DNA of 64,000 bases from Betaproteobacteria bacterium (GTDB lineage Bacteria; Pseudomonadota; Gammaproteobacteria; Burkholderiales; Burkholderiaceae_A), in the NCBI GenBank assembly GCA_028139135.1, contig JAOINB010000002.1, positions 1-64,000 of the forward strand, in the 5' to 3' direction. The notes under the pieces are model-generated. The model was not told where the DNA came from. It ran no database searches and saw only the letters and a program-made list of their open reading frames with translations. A program made the translations under genes and the position numbers. How positions within the stretch are numbered: the stretch's first letter is position 1; each line of letters starts with the position of its first letter. Below are positions 37,342 to 47,865 of this stretch, one piece after another.

Positions 37342-38022
37342 ATGTCAAATTTTTTCAATTCGAATGTTAAAAGTTTTGTGTTGCGGAGCGGAAGAGTTAC
37401 AAGCGCCCAAAAAAGAGCGATCCGTAGCTATTCTAGATTTTTTTGCGTTCCGTTCTCGAAAAAGGAACTACTACCCGAAAAAGTCTTTGGAAATAATAAC
37501 CCACTTGTTCTTGACATAGGATTCGGAATGGGTGAAGAAATCATTGACTTTTCGATAAGGAATCCCACGAAAAACATTTTGGGAATTGAAATGTACAAGC
37601 CCGCTATCGGCAATCTTCTCAAAAATATTTATGACAAAAATATTAAAAATATAAAAATCGTAGAATACGACGCTTATCTCGTTCTAAATTACATGATTCC
37701 GGATGAATCAATCGATGAAATTCACATATATTTTCCCGATCCCTGGCCTAAAAAAAAACATATTAAAAGGAGATTGCTTGATGAGGAGTTTGCAGAAATT
37801 ATTGCTAGAAAGTTAAAAAACAACGGGGAAATAAAATGTGCGACAGATAATAGTAATTATGCAGACCAAATCTTGAGCGCCCTTGATAAACAAAAATGCA
37901 TGCAAAACAGAAACGATCGATATGGCAATCGGCCAAAAGATAGGACAACTTCAAAATTTGAACAAAAAGCTTTTGATAATGAATCCAAAATTTACGAAAT
38001 CTCTTTCCAAAGATCAAACTAA
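37342..38022 (+). CDS. trmB: tRNA (guanine-N7)-methyltransferase TrmB
   Basis: LDIGFGMGEEIIDF, IHIYFPDPWPKKKHIKRRL. Confidence 0.93.
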   Translation: MSNFFNSNVKSFVLRSGRVTSAQKRAIRSYSRFFCVPFSKKELLPEKVFGNNNPLVLDIGFGMGEEIIDFSIRNPTKNILGIEMYKPAIGNLLKNIYDKNIKNIKIVEYDAYLVLNYMIPDESIDEIHIYFPDPWPKKKHIKRRLLDEEFAEIIARKLKNNGEIKCATDNSNYADQILSALDKQKCMQNRNDRYGNRPKDRTTSKFEQKAFDNESKIYEISFQRSN

Positions 38023-38807
38023 GGTGCCAAAAAAATTATCAATATTCCGGCTAAAATACGGTAGACAGCGAAAACTATCAAGCTGTGACTCTTAAGGTAA
38101 GAGATCAAAAATTTAATGACTAAAAAAGCAGATAAGAAAGAAGTAAAGAAACCAACGACGAAAACCTGAATATTTTCTAAGTTAACTTCTTCAAATTTCA
38201 AATAAAGAGAATAAATTGTTGCTGTTAGGATTACTGGTACAGCAAGCAAAAATGAAAAGTTGGCAGCTGTGGAACGGTTTAGACCAAAATACATTCCTCC
38301 AATGATAGCCGCACCTGACCTGCTAAATCCCGGAATTAAAGCTAAGGTTTGAATCAACCCTATTTTCAGAGCATTATTTTTTGATATATTTTGAATACTT
38401 TCAACCCTTTGTTTTTCGTGCCGATGCAAAAATTCAACGTGGAGCATTAGTAATGCGCCCATTATGAACGCCAACCCCACAAACAGAGTGTCGAAAAGAT
38501 TTTCTAGTATAAATTTACCAAATAACAACCCAAAAATGCCTATAGGAAAAAATGCTATGATGAGGGAACGAAGAAGATTTCGGTTTCTAAACGTCACAAG
38601 ATCTATAAAATCCCTTCTATAGTATAAGATGACTGCTAAAAGCGCTCCGGATTGAATTGCAACATCAAATACTTCCGAGTACACCTCATCGAATCTAATT
38701 AAATCTCCAAAAAAAATTAGATGTCCCGTTGAAGAGACAGGTAAAAACTCGGTAGCTCCTTCGATTAAACCAAGTATAAGCGCTTTAAGGGAACTACTAG
38801 TATCCAA
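38019..38807 (-). CDS. uppP: Undecaprenyl-diphosphatase UppP (BacA)
   Basis: EGATEFLPVSSTGHL, PGFSRSGAAIIGG. Confidence 0.95.
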   Translation of the reverse strand: MDTSSSLKALILGLIEGATEFLPVSSTGHLIFFGDLIRFDEVYSEVFDVAIQSGALLAVILYYRRDFIDLVTFRNRNLLRSLIIAFFPIGIFGLLFGKFILENLFDTLFVGLAFIMGALLMLHVEFLHRHEKQRVESIQNISKNNALKIGLIQTLALIPGFSRSGAAIIGGMYFGLNRSTAANFSFLLAVPVILTATIYSLYLKFEEVNLENIQVFVVGFFTSFLSAFLVIKFLISYLKSHSLIVFAVYRILAGILIIFLAP

Positions 38808-38946
38808 AAAAATCTCCTGAATTAATCTTAATACCCCTGAATATACTTGAAAGACCCTAACCTAACAATCTATAACCAGGACTTTAAAACCCATACATGC
38901 AATAATAAATTTTGTTAACATCTAAATAGAAATAATTGGAAAAAAG

Positions 38947-40236
38947 ATGAATAAAGCCTTAATGATATGCGTTGTGCTGACATTTACTACAAATATATCA
39001 GCGATGGACCTAATCAGTGCTGTTGATATTGCATTCAAGAGTGATCCTCAGTTTTTAAGGGATAAAAATTTACTCGATAAGCAAAAAGAATTAGTTAACC
39101 AGGCTCGGGCTCCACTTATGCCGAATATTTCCATCTCGGGTTCATATGCTGATACAGAAAACTCAACGAGCATTGATACAAACACACAAAATGTTGGCGT
39201 CACGTTATCACAAACAATATTTGATAGAGAGAAATTTTTAACTTTGGAGCAAAGCCAACTTAACGTTATGGTGGCAGAACTAAATTTTTTAATATCTAAA
39301 GAGCAGACAATTCTTAGAATAGTTGATGCTTATTTTAATATTTTAATTGCTCAGAATAATTTAAAAACAATTCAATCGGAAAAAGATGCTGTTAAAGAAC
39401 AACTAGAGTTTGCAAAGAGAAATTTCGAAGTGGGAACGTCAACAATAACTGACCAACAAGAGGCACAAGCAAGATTTGATTTAATCAGAGCCTCTGAAAT
39501 TAGAACGAAAAATAATCTGGCTATTGCAAGAACAAATTTAGAAAAATCATTACTTGTATCATTGCCCGAAAATTTAGTAGGTATTAACAAAAGGGTAAGA
39601 TTGGAAAAACCTAAGTTATCTAAGCCAGAAGAATGGATGCAAATTGCTAGAGATAACAATTTAAAAGTCAAAATAGCAAAAATTAGAACAAAGCTTGCAA
39701 CCCTTGACCTAAAGAAAAGAAAGATTGCGAGGATGCCTAGCTTAAATCTCAGTTTAAGCGCAAACAACTCAACTGTAGATTCCACTACCAGTATCACGCA
39801 AGACATTAAAACTGCAACCTTAAGCATTTCAGCCCCGATATACAGAGGCGGAAGCATCTCCGCATCCGAACGTCAGGCTATTTCCGAGTTGAAGAGGGCA
39901 GAAAATACTCTCGAATTCGAAATGCTAAATGCCGACCGTATCGCCGGTAAATCCTTCCGAACCTTTATCGCAGGACTATCTCAGGTCGAAGCATTAGAAG
40001 CGGCTGAGGAGTCTAGTAAGGTAGCGTTAGAATCAAACAAACTAGGTTATGAAGTTGGTGTTCGCATCAATATTGATGTGCTTAACGCCCAAAGACAACT
40101 TTTTTCCACTCAGCGAGACTTAGCTATTGCTAGGTATGATGCCTTACAAGCGAAATTAGAACTACTCAGCGCTACCGGTAATTTAGATGCATCTGCAGTA
40201 AAGCAAATGAGCCAATTGATTAGCGATTCGAATTAA
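38947..40236 (+). CDS. tolC: TolC-family outer membrane protein
   Basis: Signal peptide; DPQFLRDKN, ISQTIFDREKFL, VGVRINIDVLNAQRQLF. Confidence 0.9.
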   Translation: MNKALMICVVLTFTTNISAMDLISAVDIAFKSDPQFLRDKNLLDKQKELVNQARAPLMPNISISGSYADTENSTSIDTNTQNVGVTLSQTIFDREKFLTLEQSQLNVMVAELNFLISKEQTILRIVDAYFNILIAQNNLKTIQSEKDAVKEQLEFAKRNFEVGTSTITDQQEAQARFDLIRASEIRTKNNLAIARTNLEKSLLVSLPENLVGINKRVRLEKPKLSKPEEWMQIARDNNLKVKIAKIRTKLATLDLKKRKIARMPSLNLSLSANNSTVDSTTSITQDIKTATLSISAPIYRGGSISASERQAISELKRAENTLEFEMLNADRIAGKSFRTFIAGLSQVEALEAAEESSKVALESNKLGYEVGVRINIDVLNAQRQLFSTQRDLAIARYDALQAKLELLSATGNLDASAVKQMSQLISDSN

Positions 40237-41560
40237 ATCTTTGCCAATCATTTACGATGATATCCGCATATTTTTCCGAGGAACCACCTCGCCTTACAAT
40301 AAAATCAAAAGCATTGTCACGGAGACTATTGCTTTTATTTTTGTCGTTCAAGATTTTTTGGCCTTCTGAAAACCATTCATTGTATGTTTTTATCAGTACT
40401 GCTCCCCTTTCCTTAATTAGATCATTAGATATTTTTTCAAAATTAAACATATAATTCCCAAAAAAAATAAGCTTCTTTTGGATACATGCTTCTAGAGGGT
40501 TTTGACCCCCCTTTCTTATGACACTCCCTCCTATCAGAACGATGTCCGAAGCAGCCAAATACATTTGCACCTCACCGATACTGTCTCCTATCAAAATGCT
40601 AGGACATTCCTTCAGGTGGACACTTTCCTTCCTTAGAAAGTTTGTTTTGGTATCTGCGATACATCCAGCTATTTTAACTTCATTAAGAACTTTGTAAAAT
40701 CGCTCGGGATGCCTTGGTACTATAATCAACACTTGATCTTTTTCAGAAAACATTCTTTGTTTCCATAAAGTGGAAATTTCTTTTTCCTCACCCTCCCTTG
40801 TACTTAAGGCTAACCAGATAGTTTTTTTTGCTAACCGACTGCGTAGTGCAGCGCCATTATGCAGGTGATGCTTTTTGGGGCGAACGTCAAATTTCAAATT
40901 ACTAAGTACAGGCACCTCCCTTTCAAATCCCAATTCTTGAAATCGGGCACTGTCCTTATCAGATTGCGCTACTATTACATCAATTTCATTTAAAATTCTA
41001 CGAAAAAACCTTTTACCTATTTTGTAAGCACGAAACGAACTTGGAGATAATCGTCCATTAACAAGAATGACCCTTGTTTTGTTTATTTTGCAAGATCGAA
41101 TTAAATTGGGCCATATTTCAGTTTCCATCAGCGCAAGAACAGATGGTTTCAAATTTTTACAAAATCTTTCGGTAGCCCATGGAAAATCAAAAGGTAAGAT
41201 CTCCATTCTAAATTTTTGCGCATTCAAGGAATTAACTGTGTTCAAATACTGCTGCATATAATCCCAGGCAGTCTTAGTAGTAACAGTAAGAAAGATCATA
41301 CAATCAGGGTCCCTTTCATGTAGCTTTTCTAATAATGGAGTTACTCCTTGAACCTCTCCTAAAGACACAGCATGAATCCAAAAGAGGTTTTTTTTTAATT
41401 GCTTGTTACTATTTTGTATTATATTAGAAAACCCAAAGAACCGAACCATGAAGTGTTCTTTGAAACCTTTGATTTTTTTTTTACATAGGAACTGTACAAA
41501 CAAAAAAGGTATCAAAGACAAAAGCACAACCTGATAAAAGATATAAAAAAGTCGAAACAT
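40220..41560 (-). CDS. waaA: 3-deoxy-D-manno-octulosonic acid transferase
   Basis: WIHAVSLGEVQGVTPLLEKL, MEILPFDFPWATERF, LMETEIWPNL, GGSVIRKGGQNPLE. Confidence 0.93.
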   Translation of the reverse strand: MFRLFYIFYQVVLLSLIPFLFVQFLCKKKIKGFKEHFMVRFFGFSNIIQNSNKQLKKNLFWIHAVSLGEVQGVTPLLEKLHERDPDCMIFLTVTTKTAWDYMQQYLNTVNSLNAQKFRMEILPFDFPWATERFCKNLKPSVLALMETEIWPNLIRSCKINKTRVILVNGRLSPSSFRAYKIGKRFFRRILNEIDVIVAQSDKDSARFQELGFEREVPVLSNLKFDVRPKKHHLHNGAALRSRLAKKTIWLALSTREGEEKEISTLWKQRMFSEKDQVLIIVPRHPERFYKVLNEVKIAGCIADTKTNFLRKESVHLKECPSILIGDSIGEVQMYLAASDIVLIGGSVIRKGGQNPLEACIQKKLIFFGNYMFNFEKISNDLIKERGAVLIKTYNEWFSEGQKILNDKNKSNSLRDNAFDFIVRRGGSSEKYADIIVNDWQRFNSNR

Positions 41561-41578
41561 GTCTTAATAATCTGTATT

Positions 41579-42964
41579 TCAAAATGGTAAGGAAATATTT
41601 TTCATAATTGCCATTAATGAATTTCGAAAATCCTTCTTTATACTCTCTAACGCTACTTTTGAATCTCCTTCAAAGCGAAAGACAACAACTGGAGTTGTAT
41701 TAGACAGTCTCGCTAATCCGAAACCATCCTCATACTCTATGCGAATCCCATCCAAGAAATGAAAATTCTTGGCGCGAGGGAAAAGTTTCTTATTTTTTAA
41801 TCTCTTTAATAGATCGTCAGCCGAAAAATCCTTGATCTCAAGTTTAATCTCAGGGGTGCAAAACGAATCCGGAAGGTCTCTAAAAAGGTGGGTTATATTC
41901 TCTTCATCAGCTAAAATTGAAAGTAATCTTGCACCAGCATAAATGGCGTCATCAAATCCAAACCAATGATCGTTAAAAAAAATATGACCACTCATTTCTC
42001 CCGCTAAAAATGCTCCAGTTTCCTTTAATTTAGATTTCATGAATGAGTGGCCTGTTTTCCACATTATAGGGCAACCGCCATAGTCTGTTATCCATTTATG
42101 AAGGTTTCGCGAACATTTAACATCATAAATAATGGGTGCTCCTGGATTATCTTTTAATACATCTTTGGAAAAAATCATCATTTGTCGGTCGGGCCAAATA
42201 ACATTTGAATCGCTGTCAACCACCCCAATCCGATCTCCATCCCCGTCAAAGGCGATACCGAGATCCAGTTTTTTTGATCTTACGAGTTTAATTAAGTCCT
42301 CTAGATTTTTTGGGTCGGCAGGATCGGGATGGTGATTGGGAAAACTGCCATCAGGTTCGCAGAAAAGGCTGAACACTTGACAACCCATAGCTTCATAGAT
42401 GGAACATGCAATGGGTCCGGCGATCCCGTTCCCCGCATCCACACCAACTCTTAAGGATCGGCTTAAATTCTGTTTAGCCAGGACTGCATTTTTATAAGAA
42501 TCTATTATTGGAGTGTTACCATGATCTTTACTTGCTTTGATAGTTTTAAAATAAAAATTATCTGATTCTATTTTTTTATATAAAAGCTGTAGATCATCTC
42601 CCCAAAACGGCAAGCTCTTGATCATAATCTTCAATCCGTTGTATTCCGGTGGATTATGACTACCGGTGATCATGACCCCCGTTTGTCCTTCCTGAAAAAA
42701 AGAGCCAAAATATAAGACGGGCGTCGGAACCTCTCCGTAATCTTTTACGATAATATTTCTTTCTTGAAGGGCAGACTTAAATATGCTTGAGAATTCTAAA
42801 CTTGAATCCCTCATATCTCTCCCTAATCCGCAAATTTGAACTTTCCGCTGATTCAATATTTCGCCTAAGGCTAATCCAATAAGATAGATGGATTCATTAG
42901 ATAAATCTCTACCAACTACCCCTCGTATATCGTAAGCTCTAAATATTGATTTGGAAATCTTCAT
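41579..42964 (-). CDS. Phosphomannomutase/phosphoglucomutase (AlgC-like)
   Basis: FRAYDIRGVVG, TGSHNPPEYNGLKIM, AFDGDGDRIGVVD, GEMSGHIFF. Confidence 0.93.
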   Translation of the reverse strand: MKISKSIFRAYDIRGVVGRDLSNESIYLIGLALGEILNQRKVQICGLGRDMRDSSLEFSSIFKSALQERNIIVKDYGEVPTPVLYFGSFFQEGQTGVMITGSHNPPEYNGLKIMIKSLPFWGDDLQLLYKKIESDNFYFKTIKASKDHGNTPIIDSYKNAVLAKQNLSRSLRVGVDAGNGIAGPIACSIYEAMGCQVFSLFCEPDGSFPNHHPDPADPKNLEDLIKLVRSKKLDLGIAFDGDGDRIGVVDSDSNVIWPDRQMMIFSKDVLKDNPGAPIIYDVKCSRNLHKWITDYGGCPIMWKTGHSFMKSKLKETGAFLAGEMSGHIFFNDHWFGFDDAIYAGARLLSILADEENITHLFRDLPDSFCTPEIKLEIKDFSADDLLKRLKNKKLFPRAKNFHFLDGIRIEYEDGFGLARLSNTTPVVVFRFEGDSKVALESIKKDFRNSLMAIMKNISLPF

Positions 42965-42993
42965 TTTTGCTAAATTGTTGTTAAAATTTACAC

Positions 42994-43812
42994 ATGGCTA
43001 CATACGTTATCGGAGACATTCATGGATGCATCGAAACCTTAGTCTCCCTGGTTGATCACCTTGATTTAAAAAAAAATGACGAACTATGGTTTTGCGGCGA
43101 TCTAGTAAACCGTGGCCCTTCTCCCACTAATTGTATTAGATTTATTAAATCTCTCAAAATAAAAACTGTTTGTGTCTTGGGAAACCATGACTTGTATTTA
43201 CTCAGGTTAATAGGTGAAAATTCAAGAAATAGTAGGGATGTAGGAATCAAAGCCCTATTAGAAGCTCCTGACAAAAATGAATTAATCGATTGGTTAAGGC
43301 ATCGTCCATTAGCTCATGTTTCTGGAAAATATATTTTGGTGCATGCTGGGATATATCCTACTTGGGATATCAACACTATCAAAAAACTATCACGCGAAAT
43401 AGAGACAGAACTACAATGCGAGAACTGGCAGAGATTTATTTCTAATTTGTGGGGAAATTGCTCCAAGGTTTGGCACTCTGAGCTAAAAGGGGAAGATCGT
43501 AATCGAGCCATAATCAATATATTTACTAGGATGAGATATTTAAAGCCTAGCGGAGATTTGGACTTTTCGGTAAAAGATGCACCCTCTTCACAGAACTCCG
43601 ACCTAATTCCCTGGTTCAATTTTAAAGGAGCATTAAAAAGAGAAGAAAGAATACTCTTTGGTCACTGGTCATCTCTTGGTCTAATTATACGGAAAGAGTT
43701 CGTTTCACTAGATACTGGTTGCGGTAGAGGAGAACTGCTAACTGCAATCAGACTAGGTGACAATCGTGTATATACTAAAAGAGTCATTGATGATATAGTT
43801 CCAGCATCTTGA
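42994..43812 (+). CDS. apaH: Symmetrical bis(5'-nucleosyl)-tetraphosphatase
   Basis: YVIGDIHGCIETL, WFCGDLVNRGP, LGNHDLYLL, VHAGIYPTW. Confidence 0.93.
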   Translation: MATYVIGDIHGCIETLVSLVDHLDLKKNDELWFCGDLVNRGPSPTNCIRFIKSLKIKTVCVLGNHDLYLLRLIGENSRNSRDVGIKALLEAPDKNELIDWLRHRPLAHVSGKYILVHAGIYPTWDINTIKKLSREIETELQCENWQRFISNLWGNCSKVWHSELKGEDRNRAIINIFTRMRYLKPSGDLDFSVKDAPSSQNSDLIPWFNFKGALKREERILFGHWSSLGLIIRKEFVSLDTGCGRGELLTAIRLGDNRVYTKRVIDDIVPAS

Positions 43813-44548
43813 TTCTGATTTGAGAAGCTAGGTATTTTCTTCCCTCACTCGGTGTTCCATCGCCGGTATTTTTTATAGCACTTGCTGGCATTATCTGCAA
43901 CTCAGCCGATAAGTTGGAATTCTTAATTATTCTAACTACAGACTGTAGTAAAGTCATATCCCCGACATATGCACATGCCTCAGTAAATACATCGTCCTTC
44001 TTGTATTTGATAAGGACCGGTAGCAAAGTCAGTTTCTCATTGTCTAAAAATAGCGAGAATAAACCCGAATGAAATTTCTGTATTGTCTTACCAGGAGAAG
44101 TCTTACCCTCTGGGAAAAAAGCGTATGACTTCTTTAGATCTAAAGACTTCTGAGTAACTTTCTCCGAAACTTCCTTTATACTTTTCCGACGATTTCTATC
44201 AATAAAAATTGTCCCAGCCATTTCTACTAAACCACCAAGAAAAAACCACTTTTTGATTTCTTTTTTTGCTATAAATGACACCGGTAGAACGGAAAGTAAG
44301 ACAAAAATATCTACCCAAGAAATATGATTAGACACTACGATAAACGGGTACGCAGGTAGTTCGTTTTTTTTTCCTTTGCATATTACTCGAAGACCGATTA
44401 ATGAAAGAAGAATTTTCGACCAATAATTGATAACTTTTTTTTTTATATTTGACGTTCGAAGCGGAGACATCAAAAATAACACGAGAAAACCAAATACAAC
44501 CCAAATAATTAGAAAAGTAAATCTCAAAAGAATTTTTAAATGGACCAT
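43784..44548 (-). CDS. plsC: 1-acyl-sn-glycerol-3-phosphate acyltransferase
   Basis: VVSNHISWVDIFVL (shifted HX4D form), FFPEGKTSPG. Confidence 0.85.
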   Translation of the reverse strand: MVHLKILLRFTFLIIWVVFGFLVLFLMSPLRTSNIKKKVINYWSKILLSLIGLRVICKGKKNELPAYPFIVVSNHISWVDIFVLLSVLPVSFIAKKEIKKWFFLGGLVEMAGTIFIDRNRRKSIKEVSEKVTQKSLDLKKSYAFFPEGKTSPGKTIQKFHSGLFSLFLDNEKLTLLPVLIKYKKDDVFTEACAYVGDMTLLQSVVRIIKNSNLSAELQIMPASAIKNTGDGTPSEGRKYLASQIRIKMLELYHQ

Positions 44549-44551
44549 CCG

Positions 44552-45859
44552 CTAATCCTTCGAAAAAACTAAACGTCCGTTCATTATTGTCGCATGTACT
44601 TTTCCATACATCTCGTAGCCCAGAAACGGTGAGTTTTTTCCCTGAGATAACAGTTGCTGCTCTTCTATGATCCAACTGTCATTCACTCCAAAAACAGTCA
44701 CGTTTGCTACAGCTCCTTCCTCAACTCTAGGAATTTTTTCGTTCAAAATGGCGCAGCATTTAGTACTTATAAGATTTAATGCTTGATTCATCTCTATTTT
44801 GTGCCTTTTAGCCCAACTTATAGTTAACGGTAGCAATAACTCAGTACCGATTTGCCCCTCTGTAGCTTCAGAAAAAGGTAAGGTTTTTTCTTCTATGTCA
44901 ACAGGCGTATGGTCCGAGCAAATAAAATCTATCGTGCCATCAAGCAATCCCTCGGTAAGAGCATCCCGATCTCTCTGTCCACGAAATGGTGGGTCAGCCT
45001 TACAATTCGTGTTAAAAAATCCAACATCTAAATCAGTAAGATGTAAATAATGTATTCCCACATCAGCTGTAATTCTCAAGCCCTGTTTCTTCGCCTTTCT
45101 AACAATCTCCACACTTTCAAGAGAAGATAAACGACATAGGTGTAATCTTGCATTTGTCATTTCAGCTATTTTAAGCAATGTTATTAAAGAGAGTGTTTCG
45201 GCACAATCAGGTACACCTTTTAAACCTAACCTGGTACAAGTCAAACCACTATGCATGTCTCCGTCTCGTCCGATCCATGGGTCTCTGGGTGATAACCAAA
45301 TTGGAAAATCAAAATTTGATGCATATTGAAATGCATTGAGTAATACTTGATTATCACGAATAGGTTGATTTGCTTGCGAGAAACCTATACAACCGGCTTC
45401 GAATAATTCTCCCATTTCTGTAATGTGCTGCCCCCCCAACCCTTGAGTAAGTGCTCCCAGGGGAGTTACTATAGCTTTTTTAAAATCTATAGATTTATTA
45501 ATTAACATTTTTACTAATCCTGGTTCATCTAGCACTGGATCAGTATCTGGCGGACATACCAATCTAGTAATTCCCCCTCCAACAGCAGATTTTAATTCTG
45601 AATACATAGTCCCCCTATATTCAGAACCCGGCTCTTTGATTCTTACCGCACAATCTGTGAAAGAACTTGTCACGATACAATCTTTCGCGTCTATTTTAAG
45701 AGAAGATGATGAAACAGGTCCCGAGGTAGTATTAAGGTCTATTCTTTGAATTTTTCCTGAAGAAATCGTTATGTTTTTAGGGATAAATTTTTTAGCTGTA
45801 TTGCAATATACGAGTCCGTTTAGAATTTCTATCGTTTTAAACTCTTCTTCCTTATCCAT
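44552..45859 (-). CDS. Dihydroorotase-like protein PyrC' (likely non-catalytic)
   Basis: DHOase fold motifs but the N-terminal HxH is absent ([14 protein letters not shown]); directly downstream of pyrB. Confidence 0.85.
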   Translation of the reverse strand: MDKEEEFKTIEILNGLVYCNTAKKFIPKNITISSGKIQRIDLNTTSGPVSSSSLKIDAKDCIVTSSFTDCAVRIKEPGSEYRGTMYSELKSAVGGGITRLVCPPDTDPVLDEPGLVKMLINKSIDFKKAIVTPLGALTQGLGGQHITEMGELFEAGCIGFSQANQPIRDNQVLLNAFQYASNFDFPIWLSPRDPWIGRDGDMHSGLTCTRLGLKGVPDCAETLSLITLLKIAEMTNARLHLCRLSSLESVEIVRKAKKQGLRITADVGIHYLHLTDLDVGFFNTNCKADPPFRGQRDRDALTEGLLDGTIDFICSDHTPVDIEEKTLPFSEATEGQIGTELLLPLTISWAKRHKIEMNQALNLISTKCCAILNEKIPRVEEGAVANVTVFGVNDSWIIEEQQLLSQGKNSPFLGYEMYGKVHATIMNGRLVFSKD

Positions 45860-46835
45860 TGTCTCTTTCTAGTCTTTCCTGATGTAGTAAATCCATTACC
45901 GCCATTCTGATAGCTATTCCAAAAGTCACCTGCTTCAAAATAACTGAACTAGCAGAGTCTGCTACTTTCGAATCAATTTCTACGCCTCTATTCATAGGTC
46001 CAGGATGAAGAATAATCACATTTTCATCACAATTCTTCATTGCGTCTTCAGTAAGTCCATAAAACTTAAAATACTCTTTTGCACTCGGTAAAACGGGACT
46101 TGATATTCGTTCATTTTGTAGTCTTAGGACAATGACTACATCTACATCTTTTAATCCCTTGTTTAAATCCGAAAAAACCGTAACACCCATCTGTTCAATA
46201 TCCATAGGCAATAGCGTCTTGGGAGATATGACTCGGATCTCAGGTACTCCTAAAATGGACAACGCCCAGATATCTGATCTAGCGACCCTTGAGTGAGAGA
46301 TATCCCCTATGATTGCTACCCTTAAATTACGGAAATTCTTTTTAAAGAATCTTATAGTGTACATGTCAAGTAAAGCCTGGGTTGGATGAGAGTGACAACC
46401 GTCGCCGGCATTCAATACCTGTATATTTGGAGAAACCCGATTTACGTGATTTGCAATAAGGTGTACAGCTCCACTACATGAATGACGAACAATAAACATA
46501 TCGGCTTGCATTGCAACAAGATTATCAACAGTATCTAAGAGAGACTCCCCCTTAGACGAACTTGAACCAAGAATATTTAATTTCATTACATCCGCTGAGA
46601 GCCGTCGTGCAGCAATTTCAAATGTCGAACTAGTTCGGGTTGAATTTTCAAAAAAAATATTAAAGACACATCGCCCTTTTAATACTGGATAGTTTTTTAG
46701 AGCAATATTGTCCCCCAATGAGAGAAATCTATTTGCACGATCAAGAACTCTAATCAAATAATCTCGCGGAATACCCTCTATAGTTAATAGATGATTCAAA
46801 CCACCATGTTTATTTATTTGCGTAGAATAACTCAT
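45852..46835 (-). CDS. pyrB: Aspartate carbamoyltransferase catalytic subunit
   Basis: [48 protein letters not shown]. Confidence 0.95.
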   Translation of the reverse strand: MSYSTQINKHGGLNHLLTIEGIPRDYLIRVLDRANRFLSLGDNIALKNYPVLKGRCVFNIFFENSTRTSSTFEIAARRLSADVMKLNILGSSSSKGESLLDTVDNLVAMQADMFIVRHSCSGAVHLIANHVNRVSPNIQVLNAGDGCHSHPTQALLDMYTIRFFKKNFRNLRVAIIGDISHSRVARSDIWALSILGVPEIRVISPKTLLPMDIEQMGVTVFSDLNKGLKDVDVVIVLRLQNERISSPVLPSAKEYFKFYGLTEDAMKNCDENVIILHPGPMNRGVEIDSKVADSASSVILKQVTFGIAIRMAVMDLLHQERLERDNG

Positions 46836-47214
46836 CTAACACCACTTGTAATATCAACGCCGCCGCCCTTGCGTCATCTTGCCCCTTACCTTTTGACAAG
46901 ACAGAAGTATAAGACTCGTCCACTAACCGTACTTTTTTACCGGTTTCAAAGCTAATATTTCTGGCGAATTTTTTACAATTACTTGCCAAAGGATGCATAC
47001 TTCCATCAAGATGGGAAGGGAAACCAACCACTATTAACTCAGGATCCCAAGAAAAAACCTCTTCCTTAGCTGCCTTGAACCCTTCAATTTTTGACTTACT
47101 ATATAAAATTTTAAGTGGAGAAGCGACCCCACTAACTGTATTCCCAATGGAAACACCTATTTTTTTGAGTCCGTAATCAAACCCTATAAGTGTCGAATTA
47201 ATCTTCTCTTGCAA
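46810..47214 (-). CDS. ruvX: Putative pre-16S rRNA nuclease / Holliday junction resolvase-like RuvX (YqgF)
   Basis: [34 protein letters not shown]. Confidence 0.9.
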   Translation of the reverse strand: MQEKINSTLIGFDYGLKKIGVSIGNTVSGVASPLKILYSKSKIEGFKAAKEEVFSWDPELIVVGFPSHLDGSMHPLASNCKKFARNISFETGKKVRLVDESYTSVLSKGKGQDDARAAALILQVVLDELFYANK

Positions 47215-47231
47215 AAGTCTGCATTCTCATT

Positions 47232-47819
47232 TTAAGCGTGTCCAATAAAATTCGATAAGTTATCTGGATGAATGCCTAGTATTTTAAAAGCCTCTGCAAA
47301 CCTCACATCAGCTGGTGTATCGAAAAGAAGCTTATTATCCTTTAAAGGAATAGTCAACCATGAGTTTGAAGCCAACTCCGTATCCAGTTGACCCGGACCC
47401 CATCCGGAATACCCTAGAGACACCAGTATTTTCTCAGGACCGACTCCTTTCGCTGTGGCTTCAAGGATATCCTTCGATGAGGTCAGGGCTAACGCCTCAT
47501 TTATTTTTAAGGTTGATGCCCAGGTACTAGCTGGCTCATGCAACACAAAGCCTCGGTCCTGTTGTATCGGACCCCCATAATACACAGGCTCTGAAGCTCC
47601 TCGATTTTCTTGACCATCCTTACTTCCTAAGTTTAATTTTGTCAGAAGTGCCCTTAGGTTTAGTTCACAGGGCTTATTTATGACTATTCCCATAGCCCCT
47701 TCTCCACTGTGCTCAGCAAGGTAAACAACGGATTTAGAAAAAATCGGATCTAAAAGTCCAGGCATTGCAACTAAAAGATGATGGTTTATGTACGGAGAAC
47801 CTGTAGTATTATTAGACAT
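47232..47819 (-). CDS. yqgE: YqgE/AlgH family protein
   Basis: HHLLVAMPGLLDPIFSKSVVYLAEHSGEGAMGIVINKP; start corrected from 48077 to ATG 47819 (MSNNTTGS). Confidence 0.9.
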   Translation of the reverse strand: MSNNTTGSPYINHHLLVAMPGLLDPIFSKSVVYLAEHSGEGAMGIVINKPCELNLRALLTKLNLGSKDGQENRGASEPVYYGGPIQQDRGFVLHEPASTWASTLKINEALALTSSKDILEATAKGVGPEKILVSLGYSGWGPGQLDTELASNSWLTIPLKDNKLLFDTPADVRFAEAFKILGIHPDNLSNFIGHA

Positions 47820-47865
47820 ACGATATAGTGTACTGCAAATTTTATTCATCGCAAACCGTCCTAAT

